Below, in pieces: positions 7,565 to 15,832 of a stretch of 61,481 nt of DNA (within the stretch, counting starts at the first letter, position 1; each line of letters starts with the position of its first letter). The translations under genes were made by a program, and so were the position numbers. The notes below the pieces were generated by a model. It was given only the letters and a program-made list of their open reading frames with translations. It had not been told where the DNA came from and did not search any database. The stretch lies in IMG/VR virus record IMGVR_UViG_3300040781_000188, positions 1 to 61,481 of that record, one strand, 5' to 3'. The stretch is from a virus.

Positions 7565-8625
7565 TGAACCCATCAAATATGGCAAGAAAAATTTTAATAT
7601 TAGATGATGAACAATCTATTGTTGATATTATATCTAAATATTTAATTAGGGTTGGTTATCAACCAATAGGGTTTATTAATGTTGAAAAAGCGTTAGAAAA
7701 ATTCGAACGAACAGAAGATATTTTTCTAGTGTTAACAGATATAGACATGCCAGATATTGACGGTATAACTGTACTTAAATCAATAAAATCGATAAGAATG
7801 GATGTGCAAGTAATTATTGTTTCTGGTGCAGGATCGTCGAATCAAATTGTTGAAGCTTTAAGATACGGGGCTTGTGATTATTTAATGAAGCCAGTTAATT
7901 TTGAATTACTTAATCATTCTATATCTAAATGCTTTGAACGATTTGATTATATTAAACATCGAGATGAATATGAAAAAAATCTCGAGGAACAAGTTAAAAG
8001 ACAAACAGAAAGTATATATTCCTTATTTAATGAATCAATTAAATCGTTGTCTAAAATAACAGCGTTACGAGATCCTTATACTGCTGGTCATCAAAAACGA
8101 GTAACCGATTTAGCTTTAGCTATTAGTCAGGAAATGAATTTAAGTGAAGATATCTGTCAAAGTATTAAAATAGCCGGTTTACTCCATGATGTTGGTAAGA
8201 TTTGTGTTCCAACAGAAATCCTTGTTAAACCTGCAAGATTGACAAAAAAAGAAATAGGATTAATGCAAGAGCATGTCACTGCTAGTTATAATATTGTAAA
8301 GAATATTCCTTTTCAAGATGTATTAAATCATGATGTTGCCGAAATAATACTACAACATCATGAACGTCTTGATGGATCAGGTTATCCTAGAAATCTTAAA
8401 GAAAATGAAATATATTTAGAAACAAAAATACTTTCTGTTTGTGATGTTATAGAATCTATGTCATTACATCGTCCTTATCGTCCCGCCTTAGGATTAAAAA
8501 AGACATTGGATGAAATAAGGAGAGGTTGTGGAACAGTTTATGATAATGATGTTTGTCAGACTGCTATAGCAATATTGGAACCTTATGGAGATAGTTTAAT
8601 GAACTATTTTAAGGGTGAATCATGA
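7564..8625 (+). CDS. Response regulator with HD-GYP domain (c-di-GMP phosphodiesterase)
   Basis: A 353-residue protein: receiver domain 1-125 with phosphoacceptor Asp59 (LTDIDMPD), Ser87 and Lys109; a helical linker; then an HD-GYP domain about 150-345. Visible HD-GYP motifs are TAGHQKRV (His176), LLHDVGK (His208-Asp209), EHV (His237) and HHERLDGSGYP at 265-275. HD-GYP enzymes hydrolyse c-di-GMP to pGpG or GMP, here probably switched by phosphorylation of the receiver. All key residues appear intact. A cognate kinase could be the 25955-30283 gene. Confidence 0.93.
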   Translation: MNPSNMARKILILDDEQSIVDIISKYLIRVGYQPIGFINVEKALEKFERTEDIFLVLTDIDMPDIDGITVLKSIKSIRMDVQVIIVSGAGSSNQIVEALRYGACDYLMKPVNFELLNHSISKCFERFDYIKHRDEYEKNLEEQVKRQTESIYSLFNESIKSLSKITALRDPYTAGHQKRVTDLALAISQEMNLSEDICQSIKIAGLLHDVGKICVPTEILVKPARLTKKEIGLMQEHVTASYNIVKNIPFQDVLNHDVAEIILQHHERLDGSGYPRNLKENEIYLETKILSVCDVIESMSLHRPYRPALGLKKTLDEIRRGCGTVYDNDVCQTAIAILEPYGDSLMNYFKGES

Positions 8626-8858
8626 TTTCTCTAGTTGAGTATGAAGTGTTGCAATTCACAAAAAGAGCATATACTGATAAATATCCTGCTATATCGTTAC
8701 CACCAAACATTTCAGATAGAGCAGTCAAAGGAATGGCTTCTCATTTATTGAATATAATAAAACTTCGAGAAAAGAATAACAAACCTTCTGAAGTAGATGA
8801 TAGTCAGGATAAATTTGACGGAACAAATTCAAATTATGATGAAAAGACAAGTATTTAA
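8622..8858 (+). CDS. Small leader-tagged protein
   Basis: A 78-residue protein overlapping the HD-GYP stop by 4 nt (ATGA-type). It starts MISLVEYEVLQFTKRAY, a variant of the shared leader with Glu at 6 and 8. The C-terminal third is Asp/Ser/Asn-rich and probably disordered. Not recognised otherwise. Confidence 0.6.
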   Translation: MISLVEYEVLQFTKRAYTDKYPAISLPPNISDRAVKGMASHLLNIIKLREKNNKPSEVDDSQDKFDGTNSNYDEKTSI

Positions 8859-8909
8859 TTAAAGAATATAATAATTGCCATAGTAGTGTATATGGTGTGG
8901 AGAAGACTA

Positions 8910-9266
8910 ATGAGATCAAAAATTATTTTTGGTTGTTTATTAATCTTTATTTCCTTTATTATTATGGGTGTAGGATTTTCTAAAGGAGATAATGTAACTC
9001 ATTATTCGAACTTCATAACAAAACAAATAAATCAATGTGCGGAACGTAGTCAAAATTTTTGTACTGCAGAAATGCCGAAGATAAAGAGAGAATCTGCAAT
9101 TGATTGTTTAAAGGCTTCTTATTTTTCTTTCCATAGAAAACAATTAATAGACATGATGGTTGAGTATAATATTGGAGTAGAAGAACACCAAATGAGCGTG
9201 TTCTTAAACGGAACGTTCTTTGAAATCCTTAGAACAGCGATTGAAGACTATGATACCAATACATAA
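8910..9266 (+). CDS. Small membrane-anchored or exported protein
   Basis: About 118 residues from the ATG at 8910, with GGAG 7 nt upstream; an earlier GTG at 8886 lacks a site. The N-terminus is MRSK followed by a hydrophobic stretch (FGCLLIFISFIIMGVGF), either a signal peptide or a membrane anchor. Three cysteines follow (QCAERS, NFC, DCLKA). Function unknown; an exported protein affecting the envelope is possible. Confidence 0.55.
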   Translation: MRSKIIFGCLLIFISFIIMGVGFSKGDNVTHYSNFITKQINQCAERSQNFCTAEMPKIKRESAIDCLKASYFSFHRKQLIDMMVEYNIGVEEHQMSVFLNGTFFEILRTAIEDYDTNT

Positions 9267-9804
9267 TCTTTTTGAACGAAAGTTCATAAGTGGTCCAGAT
9301 TATCAATATAATATGGATGCTTGGAATAATAATAAAACTAATATATTATTAGTGTTAGGTTTGAGTGGTAGTGGTAAGACGACAGATGGCATTTTATTAT
9401 CAAAGAAATATAATGTTGGTTATATCTCTTTGGATGAACTGTTTTATAACCCGATACATGATAAATTTAAAGAAAAAACAGGTCGTTATGCGGCGACAAT
9501 TGAAGAGATGTTAGATATAACTAAAAAGATTAATGTTGGTTTTAAAAAGATGTTACCTACTTTGAAAAAACGGTTTGTTATAGAAGGACTATGGCCGTTA
9601 TTTATGGATCCGAAAGAACTAAAAAATTATTCTATAATAATCAAAGGAACATCTAATTTAAAGTCATCATATCAAGTAAAATCAAGGTCTGATCATCTTA
9701 ATTTGAAAAAATCAGTAGAACGATTTTTATGGACCGCTAATTTTAATAGGCACGTTGATACTCGTATTAAAATGTTTATTCGATATTTTGAAGGATTGAA
9801 ATAA
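9250..9804 (+). CDS. Leader-tagged P-loop kinase-like NTPase
   Basis: About 184 residues from the ATG at 9250, chosen because it gives MIPIHNLFERKF, matching the leader MIPISYLFE of two later genes; an upstream ATG at 9220 is possible. The Walker A motif GLSGSGKTT lies about residues 35-45, followed by SLDELFYNP as in small nucleoside or adenylate-type kinases, and RFVIEGLWPLF. The substrate is unknown. If the leader targets proteins to the capsid, this kinase would be virion cargo. Confidence 0.7.
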   Translation: MIPIHNLFERKFISGPDYQYNMDAWNNNKTNILLVLGLSGSGKTTDGILLSKKYNVGYISLDELFYNPIHDKFKEKTGRYAATIEEMLDITKKINVGFKKMLPTLKKRFVIEGLWPLFMDPKELKNYSIIIKGTSNLKSSYQVKSRSDHLNLKKSVERFLWTANFNRHVDTRIKMFIRYFEGLK

Positions 9805-10283
9805 TGATATCTGTATGTAACTATATAACTCCTATATTTGAAGATAAGAAACCTGATCTTAAAGAGGGCGAATACGCTGTAAGAAAGCGTAAACCTAAAA
9901 AGGTTCTAGATTTCAATCCACGAACTAATCGTATGAAGAAATTTAAACGTACTCAATGGTTTGTTACTAAAATCGCTCCTAAAGATCGTACTGTAGAGAA
10001 CACACCTAAAGATGCTAAAGGGTTTCCCATATGCACACATCAAACATGGCTTATGATTAAAGGAGAACGCAGAACTCCCAACAGCTCTGTTGATAGTTTT
10101 GGTAAATCAGAAGCTAATGGTAGATGGTATGGATGGTCACATAGGGCCATTGCTTCTTTTGGAATTGGTGATGTAGTTAAACCTACTACTTCTGGATTTG
10201 AAAGATTGAAAGAACCATTTACTATTAATTCTGAAGAAAAAGCTAGAGAAGTTGCAAAGAGATTTGCGGAATCTGTTAGCTAG
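9804..10283 (+). CDS. Leader-tagged protein of unknown function
   Basis: A 159-residue basic protein starting MISVCNYITPIFEDK, a longer form of the shared leader with Glu at residue 13. The central part holds VENTPKDAKGFPICT and GRWYGWSHRAIASFGIGD. The Trp/His-rich patch looks like a folded domain found in other phage proteins, but I cannot name it. The start overlaps the kinase stop (TAATG). Confidence 0.62.
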   Translation: MISVCNYITPIFEDKKPDLKEGEYAVRKRKPKKVLDFNPRTNRMKKFKRTQWFVTKIAPKDRTVENTPKDAKGFPICTHQTWLMIKGERRTPNSSVDSFGKSEANGRWYGWSHRAIASFGIGDVVKPTTSGFERLKEPFTINSEEKAREVAKRFAESVS

Positions 10284-10292
10284 GAGACTCTT

Positions 10293-10487
10293 ATGTTATC
10301 AATTTTTCAATTATTCGAAATACAACCTAATATGCAAAAAGTGTCAAAAGCGTATTTGGATAAAATCAAGACATTACCTAAAAGTATTAAAAGAGATAAA
10401 CTTTCAAAAGGTTGGATGTTAGCTTTACAAAGACAAAATAAAAGGCCTTCTAGAAAACTTTTGAATTTAGATAATAGTATGTATTAA
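10293..10487 (+). CDS. Small leader-tagged basic protein
   Basis: A 64-residue protein with GGAG before the ATG. It starts MLSIFQLFEIQPN, a textbook copy of the shared leader (LFE at 7-9), followed by a Lys/Arg-rich helix. No domain recognised. Size and charge fit a packaged internal protein. Confidence 0.6.
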   Translation: MLSIFQLFEIQPNMQKVSKAYLDKIKTLPKSIKRDKLSKGWMLALQRQNKRPSRKLLNLDNSMY

Positions 10488-10509
10488 TATTAAAAGAACC
10501 GATGAAATC

Positions 10510-10716
10510 ATGGAACGTAATCCTAATGTTTTAGAAATGGATAGACGATCAGGAGTTGATAGACGCCAATTTTATAGTGTTGTATATTTTGCGAAAGGCG
10601 GACTAGAGCGAAGATCTGAAATTCCAAGAAGAAAAATTAAATTTGAACGACGACAAAATATCCGTCGAAAATTGAAGGATCGAAGAATTGTTACAAATAT
10701 CATAAAACAAGAGTAG
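10510..10716 (+). CDS. DRR-repeat basic protein
   Basis: A 68-residue protein built of Arg-pair motifs: DRRSGVDRRQ, GLERRSEIPRRK, ERRQNIRRK and DRR. It shares the DRRxxxxDRR element with the membrane protein at 5014. Like that one it is immediately upstream of a PilZ gene (10726). The ribosome site is weak (accgATGAAATC region). Possibly an RNA- or nucleotide-binding partner of PilZ, which is inference from context. Confidence 0.55.
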   Translation: MERNPNVLEMDRRSGVDRRQFYSVVYFAKGGLERRSEIPRRKIKFERRQNIRRKLKDRRIVTNIIKQE

Positions 10717-10725
10717 TGAGTAATT

Positions 10726-11034
10726 ATGATAGATACAAGAAAATATGGAAGAGAACTTAGAAACATACCTATTCGTATAGGTGACATTGAATGTGAAACA
10801 TTTAATCTTAGTCTTGGTGGAGCTAAATGTTATTGTGACAATCCTGTTCTTACTTTAAGAGAATTACCTATATGTTTAACATTACCTGATGGGATTCTAA
10901 ATTTTAAAGGTGTTGTTTTACGCTGTGAAGAAACTATTAAAGATCGATTTGAATTAGGGATATTTTTTAAAAATATATCAATGACGGATGACGATAGAAA
11001 TAAATTAGGTTCTTATTTGGGTTATATTTTTTAA
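10726..11034 (+). CDS. PilZ domain protein, copy 5
   Basis: A 102-residue protein with RxxxR at residues 5-9 (RKYGR) and N-x-S-x-x-G at 27-32 (NLSLGG), then LPICLTLPDGILNFKGVVLR forming the barrel. Complete c-di-GMP-binding motif. It follows the DRR-repeat gene by 9 bp and is probably cotranscribed with it. Confidence 0.88.
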   Translation: MIDTRKYGRELRNIPIRIGDIECETFNLSLGGAKCYCDNPVLTLRELPICLTLPDGILNFKGVVLRCEETIKDRFELGIFFKNISMTDDDRNKLGSYLGYIF

Positions 11035-11053
11035 TTAATAAGGAGCATTTATT

Positions 11054-11272
11054 ATGATTGCAATGTATGAAATGTGGCCATTTAGCAAAAAACAAGATGT
11101 TCCACATCCTGATGAAGGAAAAGAAGCATTAGCTAATAAGGCTGGTGGAACAGATGTGAGCGCATTTAATATGGCAAATCGGCTTAGAAAATTACGTGCT
11201 GCAAAAGAAGATATGTTATCTCAAGCTGGTAATATTGGAAGGAAAGCGGTTACGGTAGCTCAAGGAGATTAA
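11054..11272 (+). CDS. Small leader-tagged protein (weak match)
   Basis: A 72-residue protein with AAGGAG ribosome site. It starts MIAMYEMWPFSKKQD, a weak form of the shared leader with Glu at 6. The remainder is Ala/Lys/Gly-rich and helical. Unknown; grouped with the putative internal proteins by start, size and charge. Confidence 0.55.
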   Translation: MIAMYEMWPFSKKQDVPHPDEGKEALANKAGGTDVSAFNMANRLRKLRAAKEDMLSQAGNIGRKAVTVAQGD

Positions 11273-11274
11273 GT

Positions 11275-11520
11275 ATGCTATCTATACTTGAAATGACGGT
11301 AAACTTACATCCAGATGTTAAGAAGTATGCAAAAAATACAACACAACTAAATAAAGGTATATCTAAAGATTTAGCAGATATGGTTGGTGGTGGATCTAAA
11401 GTAGCTCATGATTATTACAAAGGGTTACAGAGGAACCTAAGAAGAAAAGTAGCAAAAATGCAAATTGATAAATTTAAAATGTCAAGAAAAAATCTAGGCG
11501 GACCACAATTAGCTGTTTAG
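11275..11520 (+). CDS. Small leader-tagged basic protein
   Basis: An 81-residue protein starting MLSILEMTVN (leader with Glu at 6), 2 bp after the previous stop. Its body is basic, with Lys/Arg/Gln-rich helices (LQRNLRRKVAKMQIDKFK). No known domain. Likely the same class as the neighbours. Confidence 0.58.
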   Translation: MLSILEMTVNLHPDVKKYAKNTTQLNKGISKDLADMVGGGSKVAHDYYKGLQRNLRRKVAKMQIDKFKMSRKNLGGPQLAV

Positions 11521-11529
11521 GAATTAAGT

Positions 11530-12954
11530 ATGCAAATACATAACTATTACTCAGATCTGTGTTTATCTGTTCGTACATTATTTGATAATTATATTTTTAA
11601 ACCAACTACTATTCGGTCCTATGATTTTAACATTGCGAACAGGACATTCTCTATTGATAAAGAGTTTAAAACACAGTATGAGTTGCCTGCGTGCATTGTG
11701 ACTTTAAATGATGATCATTATATCTTTGGAGAACGTCCCAATGTTATTCAGCACTTTGGACCGGAAAATCAAATGCAGCATAAGGCTCTTATAAATTTTG
11801 AAACTAATGCTGCCATCACGGTTCAAGAAGAACATGTACAAACTAATATTTCTGTTATGATAAATTGTGAAACACAATTACAAGCTAAAGAACTCGAATT
11901 CACAATCAAACGATATTTGCCTTTGAGTAAATATATTCAAATTCTAGAGTTTACTTCCTTTCTAGAAGTCTCATATGAACATCTGAGAACCCTTGACTAT
12001 GAAAATTATGGCCATAAAATAGCTAACTTATTTACGAAATTAAACGAAAATAAGGGCCAAGTAGAGTATTGTTACTCAATGAGATATCGTCCACATATTC
12101 GTCTAGAAAGTATTTCTTCGAATATAGCCGATTCAAGTCAAAGGGCTTTTTCAGTAAATGCAGAAATTAGTTATTTGACTCAAATGCCGATGTTTACATG
12201 TATTGATAATATACCACAATCTATCGAGGCTATTAATGTTATATACAGTCGGCTTGGTAATGACCCAATATCAGATTATCCTGTACAGAAAGTATTAAAT
12301 ATATTTAAAGAGATTAATTTAGAAGAAAAATTAGGGTCACCTATTCCTAAACCAGTCACAGAAAATGGTAAATGGATCATTGATCCTGATACACAAGTTC
12401 TAAGTTGGGTCGATAGATATACCGGTAATATTTTTGAAGTTGCCTCAAAACCAAATGATGGATATTGGGGGTTGGATGGAAATCAGGTGATTTGGATTAG
12501 AGACTCCGATGGGGAAAAATTCTATTTAGATTCTGAGAAAGAAAGTATTCGAAGGGGATCAATATATGGTCCTGTTTTCCTCAAAATTGGCGATGTTAAT
12601 AAACTCTTTTCAAAGCCGAAGACGTTCATTCGACGTACATATTTAATTTATGATGAAACAGATGTTGGTGCAATGTATACGGATAAGAAGGTTACGTTTT
12701 GTGTAAAATTCGATAAGAATGATTTTGTTATTCATAAACAATATAGATATAATTTTGTTGATAGATATGGTGAAATAATTAGAGATTATCCGTATTTATC
12801 TTGTGATCAAGAAGAAAACAAAGTGTGTTTTTCTGTTGAGGTAAGTGATTGGAAATTTAGGTGGAAACCATCTCTAACCTCTCCGTTAATGATACAATTT
12901 ATAGAACCTTCTCCGACAGGTCTAAAATGTTCAGACTTAGTCACAGGAGGATAA
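11530..12954 (+). CDS. Large structural-type protein, unidentified
   Basis: A 474-residue protein without catalytic motifs. It is rich in aromatic residues and beta-strand-like segments, especially after residue 280 (WIIDPDTQVLSWVDRYTG, NQVIWIRDSDGEKFY), which look like repeated beta-turns. Its neighbours are small putative virion proteins. A neck, baseplate or fibre component is plausible, but no family is recognised. Confidence 0.6.
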   Translation: MQIHNYYSDLCLSVRTLFDNYIFKPTTIRSYDFNIANRTFSIDKEFKTQYELPACIVTLNDDHYIFGERPNVIQHFGPENQMQHKALINFETNAAITVQEEHVQTNISVMINCETQLQAKELEFTIKRYLPLSKYIQILEFTSFLEVSYEHLRTLDYENYGHKIANLFTKLNENKGQVEYCYSMRYRPHIRLESISSNIADSSQRAFSVNAEISYLTQMPMFTCIDNIPQSIEAINVIYSRLGNDPISDYPVQKVLNIFKEINLEEKLGSPIPKPVTENGKWIIDPDTQVLSWVDRYTGNIFEVASKPNDGYWGLDGNQVIWIRDSDGEKFYLDSEKESIRRGSIYGPVFLKIGDVNKLFSKPKTFIRRTYLIYDETDVGAMYTDKKVTFCVKFDKNDFVIHKQYRYNFVDRYGEIIRDYPYLSCDQEENKVCFSVEVSDWKFRWKPSLTSPLMIQFIEPSPTGLKCSDLVTGG

Positions 12955-12964
12955 AGGATTACCT

Positions 12965-13189
12965 ATGTTACCAGTATCACATTTATTAACGGAAGAAATA
13001 CCAGCTAGCGCAATTCGTAATGCTTTTAAACAGGCTGCAGTATGGGGTCTAGGTGGAGCAGTTGCTGCCAAAGTAGGTCAGGAAAAAAAGAAGTCTTTAA
13101 CTAAAGAAGAGAAAAAAGCAAGGTGGAAAGATTTGTTAACACAAACTGGTATTGGAGCAGCAGCCGGCGCAGCTGGATCATTGATTTGA
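12965..13189 (+). CDS. Small leader-tagged Gly-zipper protein
   Basis: A 74-residue protein starting MLPVSHLLTEEIPAS, a shared-leader variant with Glu at 10. Two Gly/Ala-rich segments (VWGLGGAVAAKVG and GIGAAAGAAGSLI) flank a Lys-rich middle; these could insert in membranes or pack as glycine zippers. Unknown function. Confidence 0.58.
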   Translation: MLPVSHLLTEEIPASAIRNAFKQAAVWGLGGAVAAKVGQEKKKSLTKEEKKARWKDLLTQTGIGAAAGAAGSLI

Positions 13190-13230
13190 AATATTATTAA
13201 ACTGTTAACGAAAATCATAAGGAGTAGAAG

Positions 13231-13401
13231 ATGAATGCTTTTGAATTATCGGGTATTTCTGCTGGACTTGGTGCTTTAGGTATGGTTAAAAAATTGCGGA
13301 GAGTTGATGAAGGTAAAGAAATCGCTGCATTAAAGAACACGAAAAAAGAACAAAAGGGCGAAACTCCGAAACCTAAATCGGAAGTTGTTAAGAGTTGTTA
13401 A
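13231..13401 (+). CDS. Very small GLGA-KKLRR protein, copy 1
   Basis: A 56-residue protein with AAGGAG 6 nt before the ATG at 13231. It contains ISAGLGALGMVKKLRR, very similar to GISAGLGAMATTKRIRR in the next gene and to the C-termini of the 37286 and 37730 proteins. The tail is Lys/Glu/Pro-rich and disordered. It looks like a stand-alone copy of a C-terminal module. Confidence 0.6.
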   Translation: MNAFELSGISAGLGALGMVKKLRRVDEGKEIAALKNTKKEQKGETPKPKSEVVKSC

Positions 13402-13432
13402 TTTTTTTCCTTTAATTTATGAGGAGAGTGTT

Positions 13433-13630
13433 ATGCAGTTAACTGAAATGGAATACGTAGGGATATCTGCTGGCCTTGGAGCAATGGCGACGACAAAAAG
13501 AATTCGTCGATTGCAAGAAGGAGAAGTTAGAGTTCCGAAAAATCTTATTGATAAAGATCAAGAGATTAAAGTTGGCGAGGTTAACAAGTATTTTGACTCT
13601 ATGAAAACAGAAGTAGCAGACGAGGGCTAA
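13433..13630 (+). CDS. Very small GLGA-KKLRR protein, copy 2
   Basis: About 65 residues from the ATG at 13433, with GAGGAG before it; an upstream TTG-type extension from 13385 is unlikely. MQLTEMEYVGISAGLGAM is followed by TTKRIRRLQEGE. A tandem paralogue of the 13231 gene. Unknown function. Confidence 0.6.
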   Translation: MQLTEMEYVGISAGLGAMATTKRIRRLQEGEVRVPKNLIDKDQEIKVGEVNKYFDSMKTEVADEG

Positions 13631-13631
13631 T

Positions 13632-14348
13632 ATGTCGAAAGCTTACAGAGATCTTATTATTAGAGAATCGATCGATGATAGCTTCTTTTATCTCGGGGAA
13701 CCAATGACAGAAATTATTAAAATTCCAGATGTCGATAATCAGGGTGAAGAATTCATTATTGAAATTGCAGAAGATGTTGGTGATGTAGTTCTTCCTTTTA
13801 TCGAATCTAATTTGGAAAAATTTGGCCTAGAATATAACGATGTTATTGGTGAAGATGATTTGTTTGATATTATTTCTGATGTGGTTCTTTCTGAACTTAA
13901 AGCTCCAAGCAAAAAAGCTATTAATAGATATGGTACCCGTGGAGCTACTAAACTCATGAAAGCATCTGCTAAAGCAGGAACTTTAGCTAGATCTGCGCGT
14001 ACTATGGGTACTTTATCTGGTAAGATGAGTTCTTTTGGTGATAGACGAATTGCAGCTGCAAAAGAGCTTTCTAGTAGTGGTAAAGATTGGGCAGGTGCTG
14101 GTGGTGCGGTTGGATATGGTAAAGCTGCTTGGAGAGGAACAAAAGCCGCTGCTCATGCTGGTGCTGGACTAGCTGCTAAGATTGGTGCAGGAATGGCCAC
14201 AGCAAGACAAGGATATTTGCGGGGCGCAGCTAGAAGAACAATGGCTTCAGGATTTGGGGCTGCTACACAACAGAAACGATATCAAGATTTAAGAGATAAA
14301 GAAGCTGCACAAAGAGCAGAACGACTCCGACAAGCCGGTATGGGTTAA
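13632..14348 (+). CDS. Acidic/basic internal-head-protein-like protein
   Basis: A 238-residue protein with a sharp charge split. Residues 1 to about 88 are acidic (Asp/Glu/Ile-rich), ending VVLSELKAPSKK. The remaining 150 are basic and Ala/Gly/Arg/Lys-rich with little hydrophobic core. The junction contains a possible LxE protease site (LSE). This architecture, shared with the genes at 6446, 14359 and 15022, fits a precursor whose acidic part is removed in the prohead and whose basic part stays with DNA. Confidence 0.62.
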   Translation: MSKAYRDLIIRESIDDSFFYLGEPMTEIIKIPDVDNQGEEFIIEIAEDVGDVVLPFIESNLEKFGLEYNDVIGEDDLFDIISDVVLSELKAPSKKAINRYGTRGATKLMKASAKAGTLARSARTMGTLSGKMSSFGDRRIAAAKELSSSGKDWAGAGGAVGYGKAAWRGTKAAAHAGAGLAAKIGAGMATARQGYLRGAARRTMASGFGAATQQKRYQDLRDKEAAQRAERLRQAGMG

Positions 14349-14358
14349 GGAGATACTC

Positions 14359-14994
14359 GTGTTAACTTTTATTCTTAATGAATCATTTCGTGATTATGTA
14401 TTTTATGAAAATGAAGAAAATATACTACTATTAAATGAATATTTAGAATTATTAGAAAATAATCAAGTTACTCCAGATTTAGAACATAAAATATTCGAAA
14501 TCTTAGATCAACACATCTATTATAATTTCGAATTTTATGAAGCAGGTAATACGACTCTTGGTGCTAAATTTCGTAAAGCATTTAAAGAAGAAACAGCTAA
14601 AGCAGATTATAATAAATGGTCAAATAATGATCCTAGACAGCCTGGAATATCTGGTTGGGTTAAGGATAAATTAGGTATTGAAAGTTTTAGACAAGAAGGT
14701 AAAAATATTATTAATAAAGCTAAAACTTCATCAACAAATGCGGTTGCTGATACATCTTATGCTAAGAAGATAAAATCTGCCGCAGAAGCCGGTCTTGCTA
14801 ATATTAAAAAAAGAAGAAAAGATGGGAAAACTGTCCAAGCAGTAGCATCTGCAAGATTAGCTGTTTCTGATCCATCATCTAAGGAAGCAAAAACTTTAAG
14901 GAAACAAAGAGTCAAAGGTTATAATTTGTCTAAATCTGGCAAAATTAGAGAGAAGATATACAAGACGACAAGAAATGTATTAACTAAGAAGTAA
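14359..14994 (+). CDS. Acidic/basic internal-head-protein-like protein
   Basis: A 211-residue protein starting at GTG 14359, with AAGGAG 6 nt upstream. It begins MLTFILNESF, a weak shared leader. The N-terminal 60 residues are acidic and Leu-rich (EENILLLNEYLELLE) and end NFEFYEAGNTT; after that the protein is basic and Lys/Ala-rich. No fold recognised. Same class as 13632 and 15022. Confidence 0.6.
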   Translation: MLTFILNESFRDYVFYENEENILLLNEYLELLENNQVTPDLEHKIFEILDQHIYYNFEFYEAGNTTLGAKFRKAFKEETAKADYNKWSNNDPRQPGISGWVKDKLGIESFRQEGKNIINKAKTSSTNAVADTSYAKKIKSAAEAGLANIKKRRKDGKTVQAVASARLAVSDPSSKEAKTLRKQRVKGYNLSKSGKIREKIYKTTRNVLTKK

Positions 14995-15021
14995 ACTATT
15001 AATCTTTTGGAGGATTTAAAA

Positions 15022-15573
15022 ATGTTTAAGGATGAGACTGAATTGATGGAGTTTATTTGTGAAGGTGATGATGTTATTGTTAATATGGTCGTTACTGAAG
15101 CTATAAAGGATGCTTTCCTTTATGAAGACGAGAATTTCGTTAAGGCTATGGATATGTATGTTGAGCAGTTGGAGACTGACAAGATTGATGAAAAATTAGA
15201 AGAACACCTTTCGACAGTCATATCTGCGTATGTTGATAATAACGCTGATATTTTTGAAAGTCTTTTCGAAGCTAAAATGGGACCGACGCCTACTGGGCCA
15301 CGACCTATTCCGAAACCCAAGATGACTTGGACGGGTGTAAAGCAAAGAGTGAAAATGAAGAAAGCTCAATTTACTCGTGATGCCAAACGTGGTAAGAACA
15401 AGCTCCTTGCTACATTAAGAGCTCGTAAGGCTAAAGTTGGAGATATGGTTAAGTCGGCATATGGTAAAGTTGCAAGTAGCATCAAATCTACTCCTGATGC
15501 GATTAAGGCTGGTCTTGCTTGGGCTAAAGGCATGATTCCTAAGCGTAAAGCTGCTGCTGCAGCCGCTGCGTAA
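15022..15573 (+). CDS. Acidic/basic internal-head-protein-like protein
   Basis: About 183 residues from the ATG at 15022, with GGAGG 8 nt upstream. The acidic N-terminal ~85 residues end IFESLFEAKMGPTPTG, where LFE followed by Ala is a good match to the T4-type prohead-protease site. The rest is Pro/Lys/Arg/Ala-rich, ending KRKAAAAAAA. Probably processed and packaged; inferred from charge pattern and site. Confidence 0.63.
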   Translation: MFKDETELMEFICEGDDVIVNMVVTEAIKDAFLYEDENFVKAMDMYVEQLETDKIDEKLEEHLSTVISAYVDNNADIFESLFEAKMGPTPTGPRPIPKPKMTWTGVKQRVKMKKAQFTRDAKRGKNKLLATLRARKAKVGDMVKSAYGKVASSIKSTPDAIKAGLAWAKGMIPKRKAAAAAAA

Positions 15574-15619
15574 TCTTATTTTTATAATAAACGATTAAAA
15601 TTTAAATCGGAGGATGAAT

Positions 15620-15832
15620 ATGAGTTCTTTTGACGTAAATAAGATTATCAACGAATCGCTGAAGTCGACACTTGATAGTGAACCGCCTGAAGTTATCGTT
15701 GAAAATGAAGAAGTTAACGATGATAAGGGAACAACTGTCAAAGAAGGTTTTATTGTCACTGAAGCTGAATATAAAGAAGCTAAAGGTGGTATCGCTGCAT
15801 TCTTGGAAGGAGTATCAGACGAAAAAAAATAG
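15620..15832 (+). CDS. Acidic prodomain-like protein, 0-frame product before a -1 frameshift
   Basis: About 70 residues from the ATG at 15620, chosen because GGAGG is 6 nt upstream (the earlier ATG at 15614 is too close). It is acidic throughout and ends GIAAFLEGVSDEKK at tandem stops TAG TAG. The end lies on a run of eight A residues with a slippery heptamer. The -1 frame continues without a stop into a basic Gly/Ala-rich segment (15829-16224), recreating the acidic/basic layout of the preceding genes. Both short and fused products are predicted. Confidence 0.65.
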   Translation: MSSFDVNKIINESLKSTLDSEPPEVIVENEEVNDDKGTTVKEGFIVTEAEYKEAKGGIAAFLEGVSDEKK

